Assembly (NCBI GenBank): GCA_946055445.1
Contig: CAMGGF010000003.1
Span: forward strand, 1 to 21,159
DNA from: an uncultured Ruminococcus sp.
GTDB taxonomy: Bacteria; Bacillota; Clostridia; Oscillospirales; Acutalibacteraceae
DNA length: 21,159 nucleotides
Reading direction: 5' to 3'
Shown here: in pieces, positions 13,621-20,580 of the stretch
Position numbering within the stretch: position 1 is the stretch's first letter
How the letters are laid out: each line of letters starts with the position of its first letter
Notes under the pieces: model-generated
What the model was told of the DNA's origin: nothing
The model's database searches: none
The model's input: the letters and a program-made list of their open reading frames with translations, nothing else
Translations under genes and position numbers: made by a program

Positions 13621-14823
13621 TTATTCCGCCGCTTTGAAATTGTAAATCGGTTTGATACGGCAGAGAATTTGGGCGGTGGGGGCGATTTGGGCAACGATTT
13701 CGTCCATACTTTTATACGCCATCGGCGATTCGTCGAGGGTATCGGGCACAATACAAGTGGAATATACTCCCGCCATTTGCGCTTTGTATTCTTCCATAGA
13801 CAGCGTTTGAAACGCCGCAGAACGGGAAAGCAAACGCCCGGCGCCGTGCGGTGCGGAACAATTCCATTCTGCATTGCCTTTTCCGATACAGATGAGGCTG
13901 CCGTCACGCATATTGATGGGAATGAGCAGTTTCTCCCCTGCTTTCGCAGAAACAGCGCCCTTCCGCAAAATCATTGCGTCTGTATCAATATAATTGTGCA
14001 CGGTGGTAAACCGTTCGACTTGCGTAAACCCCATTTGTTCTAAAATGATTTCGGTCATCGCACGGCGATTGAGCGCGGCGAACTGCTGGACGATTTTCAT
14101 ATCGTGTATATATGCCGCAAAAAGTTCGCCCTCCACATAAACCAGTTCGCGGGGAATTTGGATTTTATGGTCTTTTTTCAACGCCTGCACGATCGGCTGA
14201 ATCTCTTGGAACCGCCCTTGTGCCTTCAATTCTGCAATCGTCTGTCGGAGTTGGTACTGTGCCCCGCCCCACAACGCAAGCCGTCCTTGTTCCGTGTAGT
14301 AATCCGCAAGCTCGCAACCCAAATGCCGACTGCCCGAATGTACTACCAAATACACATTGCCGCTTTCATCACGGTCCATTTCGATAAAATGGTTTCCGCC
14401 GCCGAGCGTACCTATGCTTCGGTTGGCGCGTTCCGTTTTCACCTTATCGGCACAATACAGCGCGTTCAAGTCTATTTCGGTATGCAAGGCGTGCGGTGTT
14501 TCACGCACCTCTCGCCCGCAAGGGATATTTTCGCGAATAACGCGGTCTAATTTTTCAAAATCAACCTCTTTTTCGGCAATACGAACCGTTTCCATTCCGC
14601 AACCGATGTCCACGCCCACCATAGCGGGCACAACTTTGCCATGCACGGTCATCGTTGTCCCGATTGTGCACCCTTTACCGGCGTGCACATCGGGCATAAT
14701 GCGGATTTTGGAATCCGAAAACGCTTCCTCGTTGCACACCGTCTGTATTTGTGCATAAGCTGACGGCTCTACGATATCCGTGTAGCAAACCGCCGTGTTA
14801 TACTTTCCGACAATTTCTGTCAT
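13621..14823 (-). CDS. rtcB: RNA-splicing/repair ligase RtcB
   Basis: This 400-residue protein is an RtcB ligase, which joins RNA 2',3'-cyclic phosphate or 3'-phosphate ends to 5'-OH ends with GTP and Mn2+. Seen: MPDVHAGKGCTIGTT (43-57), GVDIGCGM with metal ligands D72 and C75, GGGNHFIE (H145), HSGSRHLG (H162), HNYID (H276), and SAPHGAGRLLSR with H326 as the expected guanylylated histidine. All catalytic positions are present and the length is normal for the compact bacterial form. The ATG at 14823 has GGGAG 4 nt upstream. It follows the slipin gene by 18 nt, so both are one transcription unit downstream of a tRNA-like RNA region and two WYL regulators. This points to an RNA-damage response, with no archaease or RtcA gene visible. 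Confidence 0.96.
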   Translation of the reverse strand: MTEIVGKYNTAVCYTDIVEPSAYAQIQTVCNEEAFSDSKIRIMPDVHAGKGCTIGTTMTVHGKVVPAMVGVDIGCGMETVRIAEKEVDFEKLDRVIRENIPCGREVRETPHALHTEIDLNALYCADKVKTERANRSIGTLGGGNHFIEMDRDESGNVYLVVHSGSRHLGCELADYYTEQGRLALWGGAQYQLRQTIAELKAQGRFQEIQPIVQALKKDHKIQIPRELVYVEGELFAAYIHDMKIVQQFAALNRRAMTEIILEQMGFTQVERFTTVHNYIDTDAMILRKGAVSAKAGEKLLIPINMRDGSLICIGKGNAEWNCSAPHGAGRLLSRSAAFQTLSMEEYKAQMAGVYSTCIVPDTLDESPMAYKSMDEIVAQIAPTAQILCRIKPIYNFKAAE

Positions 14824-14841
14824 GCGTCTCCCTTCTTTCTG

Positions 14842-15951
14842 CTATGAGGCGTTTTGCTCTTTGAAAAGTCCGGCAAGTTGTGACAGCACATCACCACTCC
14901 CGTTGAGGGTAATATTGCCGACATTCTCGCAAATACGCTCTATAAACTCCAATTCTTTCAATTTATACAGTGTTTGATTTTCCTCCATCAGTTTTGCTGT
15001 GTTCAACAGTGACCGCGTTGAGGCAACCTCCTCACGGCGGGAAATGACATTCGCCTGCGCACGTTTCTCGGCAATGAGCACCGTATTCATAATGTCGCGG
15101 ATTTCGCCGGGCAAAATGATGTCCTTGACGCCTGCGCTCACAATTTCCACAAAGAATGTGTTTTCTTTTGCCTTCAAATTTTCAAACACATACTGTGACA
15201 AACCGTCTTTGTTTTCCAAAATCTCGTCCAATTTGTATTTGCCCACATACTCGCGCAGTGCGAGTTGTGCCGCCACATGCATCTGCTCTTCAAAATCGTC
15301 AATCTCCGTAAGAATTTTCACATAATCCGTGACGCGGTAATTACACACAAAATTGACACGCAAGGACACTTTATCCCGTGTTAAAATTTCCTGCCCCGTA
15401 ATGTCCATTTGCGTCAAGCGCGTATCCACAAAACCGACATCGACTTTTACGCTGTTTCTCCAAAAATAGTAAGTGCCTGCCTCTAAAATCTTTTGAAATT
15501 TTTGGTTAAAATACAGACGCGCTTTTTGGTACTCCGCAACATCAATTCTGATGTAATAAAAAGACGGGATTTTTGAGAAAATGTAAGTGGGAACAGAAGC
15601 GTCTACGGCGGGGTCGGCAATATCGACCATTTGGTATGTATGGCGGTCGGTAATTTCCCAAAACGCGTATTTCCCGTGGCGCAAAACATCGGCAAATTTT
15701 CCGTTGACAAAGTGAAGTGCCAGTTGTTCGTCAGCGACCTCTACAACGGATACCTGCTTTGCCACAGCCGCATCCGCCAGCAAAATATCCAGCGCACAGC
15801 GGTCAGAAGCAAGTGGTTCTGCCGCATTGACAACCTCAATTTCCCTGTCGGAGAATGTATAATACTTCCCTGCCCCAAGCAGTTTCATATACTTTCCGTT
15901 TTGGAAAAGCAAGCCTTTTTCATTTTCCTGAATAATTATTTTTTTAAACAT
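14842..15951 (-). CDS. Slipin/SPFH (band 7) protein with three N-terminal repeat modules
   Basis: The protein has 369 residues. The C-terminal two thirds is an SPFH/band 7 domain (about 165-345: VDTRLTQMDITGQEILTRDK, VSLRVNFVCNYRV, AAQLALREYVGKYKLDEIL, ending in a helical AEKRAQANVISRREEVASTR region). Ahead of it lie three similar modules: LLFQNGKYMKLLGAGKYYTF (14-33), LHFVNGKFADVLRHGKYAFW (79-98) and LYFNQKFQKILEAGTYYFW (146-164). No N-terminal membrane helix is apparent, unlike typical stomatins. AGGAGG is 7 nt before the ATG. Band-7 genes linked to rtcB are a known pattern in RNA-repair loci; the protein's own role there is not established. A scaffold that assembles RtcB or RNA is an inference. 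Confidence 0.88.
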   Translation of the reverse strand: MFKKIIIQENEKGLLFQNGKYMKLLGAGKYYTFSDREIEVVNAAEPLASDRCALDILLADAAVAKQVSVVEVADEQLALHFVNGKFADVLRHGKYAFWEITDRHTYQMVDIADPAVDASVPTYIFSKIPSFYYIRIDVAEYQKARLYFNQKFQKILEAGTYYFWRNSVKVDVGFVDTRLTQMDITGQEILTRDKVSLRVNFVCNYRVTDYVKILTEIDDFEEQMHVAAQLALREYVGKYKLDEILENKDGLSQYVFENLKAKENTFFVEIVSAGVKDIILPGEIRDIMNTVLIAEKRAQANVISRREEVASTRSLLNTAKLMEENQTLYKLKELEFIERICENVGNITLNGSGDVLSQLAGLFKEQNAS

Positions 15952-16204
15952 ATGTATACCTCCTGAGAGTGTTTTTACGGTTGGCAGTTGTGCATACAAA
16001 ACCGACGGCCGAAAATTTAAGTGACCGCACGCACAAGCGGAAAGAAAACTTTTGGCTTGTGCGTTTTTGCCACGGTATCCGTTTTCGGGCAAGGTCTGCT
16101 TTGTACTGCTTCGGCGGCAAACTGCCGCATCTGCCGCACAACTGCGAAAGTAAGAATCTTCAAAGCGTCCTACATCGCTTTTTTGCCGTTTCCGGCGAAA
16201 CCAA
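15952..16204 (-). promoter_or_regulatory. Structured leader between tRNA-like RNA and slipin gene
   Basis: No coding frame of merit is found in this stretch. Seen on the plus strand: ACGCACAAGC (16029-16038)/GCTTGTGCGT (16055-16064), a perfect 10-bp stem followed by TTTTTG; GCGGCA-AAC-TGCCGC (16114-16128); and AAAGCG (16162-16167)/CGCTTT (16176-16181) followed by TTT. Two of these look like intrinsic terminators facing the plus strand and so may mark an antisense transcript or simply be RNA structure in the slipin leader. No convincing sigma-A promoter lies directly before the slipin gene. Confidence 0.5.
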
Positions 16205-16406
16205 ACCACTGGCGTGCACGATTTTCGTACACGGCGGGACTCGAACCCGCGATAATCGGCTTGACAGGCCATAGGGAGTCGAACCCTATCGAACAGCATC
16301 TATTGACGCATTCGATTGCCGGGGAGCAAGCGTTCTTCGGGCATACACTTCGGCAGAGCCTTGTGCACCGCAGTGACTGTAAAACACACGCTTGAGGAAC
16401 CTTGCA
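16205..16406 (-). ncRNA. Candidate tRNA-like structured RNA of the RtcB locus
   Basis: On the minus strand two hairpins have exact T-arm form: TAGGG-TTCGACT-CCCTA (16288-16272) and GCGGG-TTCGAGT-CCCGC (16250-16234), both with canonical TTCGANT loops. Each is followed by a loop-capped stem: GGC-CTGTCAA-GCC after the first, and CGTGTACG-AAAAT-CGTGCACG (16233-16213, 8 bp) directly abutting the second, like an acceptor stem closed by a loop. Next comes GCC-AGTGGTTT-GGT, reminiscent of a D-arm. Upstream are ATCGAA/TTCGAT enclosing GCGTC-AATA-GATGC (16316-16288), and AAGCGT/ACGCTT closing 16393-16328. It is not a normal tRNA, since neither T-arm has a matching 5' acceptor strand. The topology recalls the tRNA-like domain of bacterial Y RNA YrlA. 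Ends are estimated. Confidence 0.6.
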
Positions 16407-16411
16407 ACCAT

Positions 16412-16420
16412 ATTCTACCA
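16412..16420 (-). promoter_or_regulatory. Possible extended -10 promoter for the tRNA-like RNA
   Basis: On the minus strand TGG-TAGAAT is a TGn extended -10 with a five-of-six match to TATAAT. The -35 region is poor, as for a regulated promoter. Transcription would start near 16405, at the first base of a predicted stem (GGTTGC), and just downstream of the WYL-gene terminator. Confidence 0.4.
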
Positions 16421-16442
16421 ATCAAAATCCTAAAAAACACGG

Positions 16443-16475
16443 AAAAAAAGCTGCGAACTTAAAAAAGTTCACAGC
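16443..16475 (-). terminator. Terminator at the end of the WYL operon
   Basis: On the minus strand GCTGTGAACTT-TTTT-AAGTTCGCAGC (16475-16450), an 11-bp stem with one T-G pair, then seven T. It overlaps the last codons and stop of the second WYL gene and separates that operon from the tRNA-like RNA. Confidence 0.88.
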
Positions 16476-17370
16476 CTTTTTGATTTTGTAACCGTGCAAC
16501 AATCAACTGTCGAAAAGCATCGGGTGAAACCACTTCCACAAGCGGTCCGAATGACAAAATACGAATGACCAATTCGGTTTCATCGGATTTATCGTAACAT
16601 ATATGCACTTGATAGTGTTTTTTATCTATTCGCTCTGCGCGCTTTTCAAAATGTGCAAAATGAAGCATACACCGTTCCAAAGCGTTGCGTTCATCGCAGA
16701 TTTTCAGCGTGACACTTTGCGAGCGTTTGTCCCTTTCATAGCACACCGCAAATTCTGCGCCGTCATACGGCGTGCAGAACACGATACGGGCCAAATTGAT
16801 AACACCGCCGTAGCGGCATCCCGCGGTTATTAAACGGAATTTATCGTCTTTTTCAGAATATTCCAACCGCAACGGCGAAATAATCATTTCTACCACTTGT
16901 CCCCTGCGGTTAACCGACTCAATTTTGAGCGGCTGACGGTCACGCACCGCCTGTAAAATCATACGAAACCGCGCAATATAGCCCTCGTCAAAATAGGGAT
17001 CACCGTCTGCATATCGGTCAAAAACCACATAATCGTTAGGCGTAAACAGCGGTTCCACTTCGCGAAGGCTGTCAAATGAAACATCAAACAGCCGTATACG
17101 CGGGTCAAGCGAAACGGCTTTCAGCCACCGTTTTTCAAGCAAAGTCAACGGCATAGACGGGACATGCTGTATCGGGGTGGTCATATCACGGTTTAAAAGT
17201 TGCCACTTTTCGGTTTTGAGTGCGGGCAAAATGGTCAAAATACTTTCCGAAAACGCATATTTTTGCACCGTTTCCTGCAATGTCTTTTCGTCGGTTTCAC
17301 CGCGCAAAACGGCAGTAAGCACGGCGGCAACAGCGTTATAATAAGCAGAGTACAGTTCGCTGAAAATCAT
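16459..17370 (-). CDS. WYL-domain protein (second of pair)
   Basis: The protein has 303 residues. A WYL domain is seen at about 145-205 (LKIESVNRRGQVVEMIISPL, then RLITAGCRYGGVINLARI) with the usual strand pattern, followed by a WYL C-terminal extension region to about 295. The N-terminal 130 residues are helical and show no clear winged-helix motif, so it may act through its partner. WYL domains are ligand-sensing modules of bacterial regulators; several characterised members respond to nucleic acids or DNA damage. The start overlaps the stop of the first WYL gene in an ATGA junction. It ends in a terminator that overlaps its stop codon. A role in controlling slipin-rtcB is inferred from gene order. 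Confidence 0.82.
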   Translation of the reverse strand: MIFSELYSAYYNAVAAVLTAVLRGETDEKTLQETVQKYAFSESILTILPALKTEKWQLLNRDMTTPIQHVPSMPLTLLEKRWLKAVSLDPRIRLFDVSFDSLREVEPLFTPNDYVVFDRYADGDPYFDEGYIARFRMILQAVRDRQPLKIESVNRRGQVVEMIISPLRLEYSEKDDKFRLITAGCRYGGVINLARIVFCTPYDGAEFAVCYERDKRSQSVTLKICDERNALERCMLHFAHFEKRAERIDKKHYQVHICYDKSDETELVIRILSFGPLVEVVSPDAFRQLIVARLQNQKGCELF

Positions 17371-18617
17371 AACGCCCCACCCCCTTCTATTCCGTACATT
17401 CGGTACATTTCCGCAATGTCGTGCTTAAAACGGTTTTCTGCCGTTCGGTTGGAAAACCGCAACTGCGTAATACGGCAAATAAAGGTGCGAATCCACGGAA
17501 TCAGTTCGCTTGTATCATACACATCGGCAGAAAAGCGGTAGTGGGTATCATCCACTTTTGTGACCGTGCCGATACGCTTTTCACGCTGTAACCGATTGAC
17601 AATATACGCTTCGTTTTTACCCGCAAATACCGTAAATTCAACATGTTCCAAACGGTTTTCGTTTTCTCGGCAGTTCACACCCCACATATGCGGTTGTGCG
17701 GCATCCAGCCGCGCACGCAGTGTATCAAACTGCAAACACGGCGCGCCGAGTTGCATTTGTGCCAAATAATCCAACCGATAGGCTTTGATGCTGTCGCCTG
17801 CCGCTTGATATGCCAAAAGGTACTGCCGTCCGTTTTGCACGCTGATGAAAACGCGCAACGGCACTATGCGCACCAACTGCGGCGTTGCCGCGCGGCGCGT
17901 ATAATTCACCGCTGTCACCTCGCATTTTTGTTGCATTGCCGCAAAGGAAACGGCAAGTACATCGCTGTCCAACGCGCCGGTTATGTAGTGATGTTTAAAG
18001 CAAAATCTTTCTGTATGCAATTTCTGCTTATCCAACAAAAAAGAGCCGACTGCGCCACAAGGCGCAATTTCGGAAAAATAGTGTAAGGCGTCGGCATCAA
18101 ACGGCAAATTCTGCATTTCGGCACGGTGATACAGCACGGTTCTGCCGCTTTTTTCGGCAACAATGATGCCTTCTTCGGTATATTCTTTCAGTTTTTTACG
18201 CACGGTTGAGGCATCAAACAGCATCGGTGCGCGGAAATGACACAAATAGTCTTTGTCGATTTTTTCAAGTATTTGCGGAAGGGACAAAACAACCGCCGGC
18301 GTATGCAAAATATCAAAAAGAATAAAGTGCAAAGTGATATCACCGTCTGTGAAACTTTTTGCTTTCAACGCCTTATAGAACGGATTGTGCACAGTCGTAC
18401 GGCTGTCAATGGAGAGAAACACATTTTTGCCCTCCGAGGTGCGTACAAAGTGCATATAATCCCCGAGCCAACTTTCAATGCGGCGGCGCTCATCATCATA
18501 AGAGCGCGCGCTTTTTTCATCATATGCACTGCGGCTTTTAAACCCGTACACATAAAACTCCCGCATATATGCACGGACTTTTTCAAAGTTCTTCACGCGT
18601 TCATTATAGACAGACAA
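17367..18617 (-). CDS. WYL-domain transcriptional regulator with winged helix (first of pair)
   Basis: The protein has 416 residues. A winged-helix region is visible at about 93-165 (DITLHFILFDIL, LSLPQILEKIDKDY, then DASTVRKKLKEYTEEGIIVA and a wing GRTVLYH). The WYL domain is at about 235-290 (CEVTAVNYTRRA, then VRIVPLRVFISVQNGRQYLL and IKAYRLDYLAQM), followed by a WCX-like C-terminal domain. The start appears to be TTG at 18617, preceded by GGGGGTG; no in-frame ATG with a ribosome site lies nearby. It is coupled to the second WYL gene by a 4-nt overlap and lies 39 nt after the rhodanese gene with no terminator between, so the three may be co-transcribed. It probably senses a nucleic-acid or nucleotide signal and controls the RtcB locus (inference). 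Confidence 0.85.
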   Translation of the reverse strand: MSVYNERVKNFEKVRAYMREFYVYGFKSRSAYDEKSARSYDDERRRIESWLGDYMHFVRTSEGKNVFLSIDSRTTVHNPFYKALKAKSFTDGDITLHFILFDILHTPAVVLSLPQILEKIDKDYLCHFRAPMLFDASTVRKKLKEYTEEGIIVAEKSGRTVLYHRAEMQNLPFDADALHYFSEIAPCGAVGSFLLDKQKLHTERFCFKHHYITGALDSDVLAVSFAAMQQKCEVTAVNYTRRAATPQLVRIVPLRVFISVQNGRQYLLAYQAAGDSIKAYRLDYLAQMQLGAPCLQFDTLRARLDAAQPHMWGVNCRENENRLEHVEFTVFAGKNEAYIVNRLQREKRIGTVTKVDDTHYRFSADVYDTSELIPWIRTFICRITQLRFSNRTAENRFKHDIAEMYRMYGIEGGGAL

Positions 18618-18656
18618 TGTGTTTCACCCCCTGTTTGAAATGCAGAGATACTGCGA

Positions 18657-19109
18657 TTATTTTACGGTTTCATACGGCCAAGAAAGAATGCCGCCGAATT
18701 CTTGAACATTTGTGTAGCCGAGATTTGCCAAAGCGGTTGCGGCAAGTTTACTGCGTCTGCCGCTTCGGCAATAGACAAGAATCAGTTGGTTTTTGTTCAG
18801 CAGTTCTTTTTCGGCGCGGGTTTCAATTTCCGTGTCGGGAATACAAACCGCGCCTGCGATGTGCCCCTCTTTGAATTCTTCTTCGGTGCGCACATCTAAA
18901 ATGATATAATCTGTTTGTGTATCCATCAGGCGTTTTGCCTCTTCGGCGGTGATTTGGATATAAGCAGGTTCCGCTTTCCCCGCGTCTGTGTTAGAAACGG
19001 TGTTTGCGTTCGAGTCTGTTTTGCCGCCTGTGCAAGCACAAAGCCCGCACAATGCAAGAGAAACCGCGAATACACGCAACAATCCGTTTTTTATATTTTT
19101 CAAGCGCAT
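18657..19109 (-). CDS. Rhodanese-domain lipoprotein
   Basis: The protein has 150 residues. It begins with a basic n-region and hydrophobic segment (MRLKNIKNGLLRVFAVSLAL) ending in a lipobox LCAC with C26 as the likely lipidated cysteine, then a Ser/Asn-rich linker to about residue 48. The rhodanese domain (51-150) has DVRTEEEFKEGHIAGAVCIP and the active-site loop YCRSGRRS with catalytic C114. Such single-domain proteins carry sulfane sulfur; here it would be attached to the outer face of the membrane. The ATG at 19109 follows GGGAG by 4 nt. Whether it belongs functionally with the downstream WYL genes is unclear. Confidence 0.9.
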   Translation of the reverse strand: MRLKNIKNGLLRVFAVSLALCGLCACTGGKTDSNANTVSNTDAGKAEPAYIQITAEEAKRLMDTQTDYIILDVRTEEEFKEGHIAGAVCIPDTEIETRAEKELLNKNQLILVYCRSGRRSKLAATALANLGYTNVQEFGGILSWPYETVK

Positions 19110-19145
19110 ATATCTCCCATTCCTATTCTTGTATGTTTTAATTGT

Positions 19146-19174
19146 ATTGTACCACAGAACAAAAGCGGCAACAA
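19146..19174 (-). promoter_or_regulatory. Promoter of the rhodanese (and possibly WYL) operon
   Basis: On the minus strand TTGTTG (19174-19169), a 17-bp spacer and TACAAT (19151-19146), about 37 bp before the rhodanese ATG. Confidence 0.6.
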
Positions 19175-19196
19175 GTATTCTTTTTGCTTGTGCCGC
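19165..19196. promoter_or_regulatory. Inverted repeat overlapping the rhodanese -35 box
   Basis: GCGGCAACAAG (19165-19175) and CTTGTGCCGC (19187-19196) form a 10-bp stem with one bulged A. On the minus strand it is followed by TTTTG, so it could be a terminator for incoming transcripts. Its position over the -35 box also suits an operator. Confidence 0.45.
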
Positions 19197-19338
19197 GTGT
19201 AGTTTGTGCCCGGCAGTCAGTTTAAATTCCTGTTTGAGCAAGTCAACGGTTATGCGAATAATTTTTTCACTGAAAACAGGACATTTAACTTTCTATGTTA
19301 TAAATTTTTAAATTCCCGACAGAAAACGGCTTTGGTGG

Positions 19339-19366
19339 TTGAATGGTTTTCGGCATATGGTAAAAT
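19339..19366 (+). promoter_or_regulatory. Promoter upstream of the truncated GntR-type gene
   Basis: TTGAAT (19339-19344), a 16-bp spacer and TAAAAT (19361-19366). The -10 box overlaps the start of a perfect palindrome. Confidence 0.5.
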
Positions 19367-19395
19367 CATCGTATGTTATAACATACGATGATTTT
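19362..19395. promoter_or_regulatory. 34-bp perfect palindrome, likely operator
   Basis: AAAATCATCGTATGTTA is immediately followed by its exact reverse complement. It begins in the -10 box and covers the predicted transcript start, the place for an autorepressor. GntR-family regulators bind such A/T-rich inverted repeats with a TATAA-type centre. The trailing T-run also makes it a possible terminator. Confidence 0.6.
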
Positions 19396-19670
19396 TTTGT
19401 TGAAACTTTGATTTGGTGAGAAGAAGCCGTATGCAGACAAAAGCGAACAAAACCGCCGTGCAAATGCGCTCTGTAACGCCCGCCCCGTTTATTACAAATG
19501 ATGAGGTTCAAAAAGCGATTGCAACGCATACAAGCCGGTACAAAAATATACATCTTTGGGGTAAAATTACCGTCGCAGAGCATACACCGCACGCAGTGTC
19601 TTTCGGCAAAATTCCGCCGTGGCTGTTACCGCCAAACGCCGTTTTAAAAAGTAATAAGAGGTGCAATTTT
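19396..19670 (+). other. Stretch before the GntR fragment, no recognisable gene
   Basis: An open frame from an ATG at 19431 (MQTKANKTAVQMRSVTPAPF) runs in phase into the GntR fragment without a stop. It has no good ribosome site and no recognised domain. A second frame from 19500 gives a basic 48-residue peptide. The word CCGCCGTGGCT occurs both at about 19615 and at 19686, hinting at a small duplication. Most likely leader or decayed DNA. Confidence 0.3.
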
Positions 19671-19763
19671 ATGGATAAATCCGTACCGCCGTGGCTTTCA
19701 ATCAGCCGCAAAATTGAAGCCGATATTGCCGCAGGTAAATATGCCGTCGGCGATGTTTTACCG
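19671..19763 (+). pseudogene. Truncated GntR-family regulator (first ~31 codons)
   Basis: The ATG at 19671 has AGAGGTG 7 nt upstream. The translation MDKSVPPWLSISRKIEADIA plus AGKYAVGDVLP is the typical N-terminal helix of GntR winged-helix domains, where LPSER would follow. After LP the similarity stops at about 19763, exactly where the opposing GNAT gene ends. The rest of the DNA-binding domain and all of the effector domain are missing, so the gene is dead, although its promoter and operator-like palindrome survive. Confidence 0.6.
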
Positions 19764-20528
19764 ATTCATTTTGTCAACAAATGCGCTGTCTCTTGCGGTT
19801 AATTCCACCCACGCGGGGCGAAAGCCGCATTTTATCGCGTTGCGCACAGATTTGATATTCGACCACGCAGCGCAATAGAAAGGTACTTTGTCCATTGTCA
19901 AAATTTCTAACGCCAAGCGGCTGGTGATTGCAGAAGCAACTCCCTGTTTTCGGTATTTCGGCAAAACATCGACGCCGATTTGATACATTGTTTCACAGTC
20001 GGCGGACGCGCCCGCAAGCCCTATCAGTTTTCCATTATCGTAAGCGCCGACACAAAGCACATCCAATTCTTTTTTGTCTTTTCGCAAAGCGTTATCCCAT
20101 TTGTCGCGGTAATACTTTGCAAAGTCATTCGGATACAATACTCGCAATTCATACGCACAGGGCAATGCTTTTAACTGTGTAACATCAGGCAGAAAATACT
20201 CTGCCATAAAGCAAACCTTATAGTCGAATTTTTCCAATTTTTCATTGAGTGCGATAATGTTCGGCGATTCAAAACAATGCTCGGCGGGATATTTATCGAT
20301 GTAAGCGCGCACCGTGCTTTTCAGTCGCTCACTTGTCTGTGCCACGATATTGTTGCCGTAAGAAACCAAATCACATTCCAGCGGCAAAGGTACATAGGTG
20401 CGTGCTTTTTCGTTTTTTTCGGAAATTACGATTTTATTTTTATCCGATAAAAAATCCTCGGGCTTACAGTTGCAGTCATACGCCGACTGCTGTAAGGCAA
20501 TTTGTAAAATTTGTTGATTTGTAAACAT
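19758..20528 (-). CDS. GNAT-family N-acetyltransferase
   Basis: The protein has 256 residues: an N-terminal region of about 125 residues and a GNAT domain with VLCVGAYDNGKLIGLAGASA (strand 4 region), the acetyl-CoA binding motif IGVDVLPKYRKQGVASAIT (RKQGVA at 193-198), and AAWSNIKSVRNAIKCGFRPA, the motif B region. The substrate is unknown. The ATG at 20528 has GGAG 5 nt upstream. Its stop codon lies within sequence that also encodes the last codons of the truncated GntR gene on the other strand, so the natural 3' end may have been altered by the same rearrangement. No promoter is obvious. Confidence 0.88.
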   Translation of the reverse strand: MFTNQQILQIALQQSAYDCNCKPEDFLSDKNKIVISEKNEKARTYVPLPLECDLVSYGNNIVAQTSERLKSTVRAYIDKYPAEHCFESPNIIALNEKLEKFDYKVCFMAEYFLPDVTQLKALPCAYELRVLYPNDFAKYYRDKWDNALRKDKKELDVLCVGAYDNGKLIGLAGASADCETMYQIGVDVLPKYRKQGVASAITSRLALEILTMDKVPFYCAAWSNIKSVRNAIKCGFRPAWVELTARDSAFVDKMNR

Positions 20529-20580
20529 AGTTTCTCCTGTATTGACTGCGTAAACAGCGGGAGCAGACAGCACCCTATGG

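Noticed and set aside
16205..16260. Circularly permuted tRNA spliced by RtcB
   Set aside because: T-arm followed by a capped acceptor-like stem would fit, but I could not assemble an anticodon arm from the flanks beyond a 4-bp GCCG/CGGC match. It remains an alternative only.
16234..16300. Ordinary tRNA genes on the minus strand
   Set aside because: T-arms are canonical, but neither 3' flank (GGCCTGT or CGTGTAC) has a proper 5' acceptor partner at tRNA distance, and no anticodon arm of normal form or CCA end is present.
16021..16395. Plus-strand reading frame of 124 codons across the tRNA-like region
   Set aside because: Its GLEPA and RESNP stretches are what antisense T-arms give when translated. 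It has no ribosome site and sits on a heavily structured non-coding stretch.
15952..16440. Sigma54 promoter as in RtcR-controlled rtc operons
   Set aside because: No GG-N10-GC pattern in a TGGCA..TTGC context was found on the minus strand upstream of slipin, and no RtcR-like gene is present.
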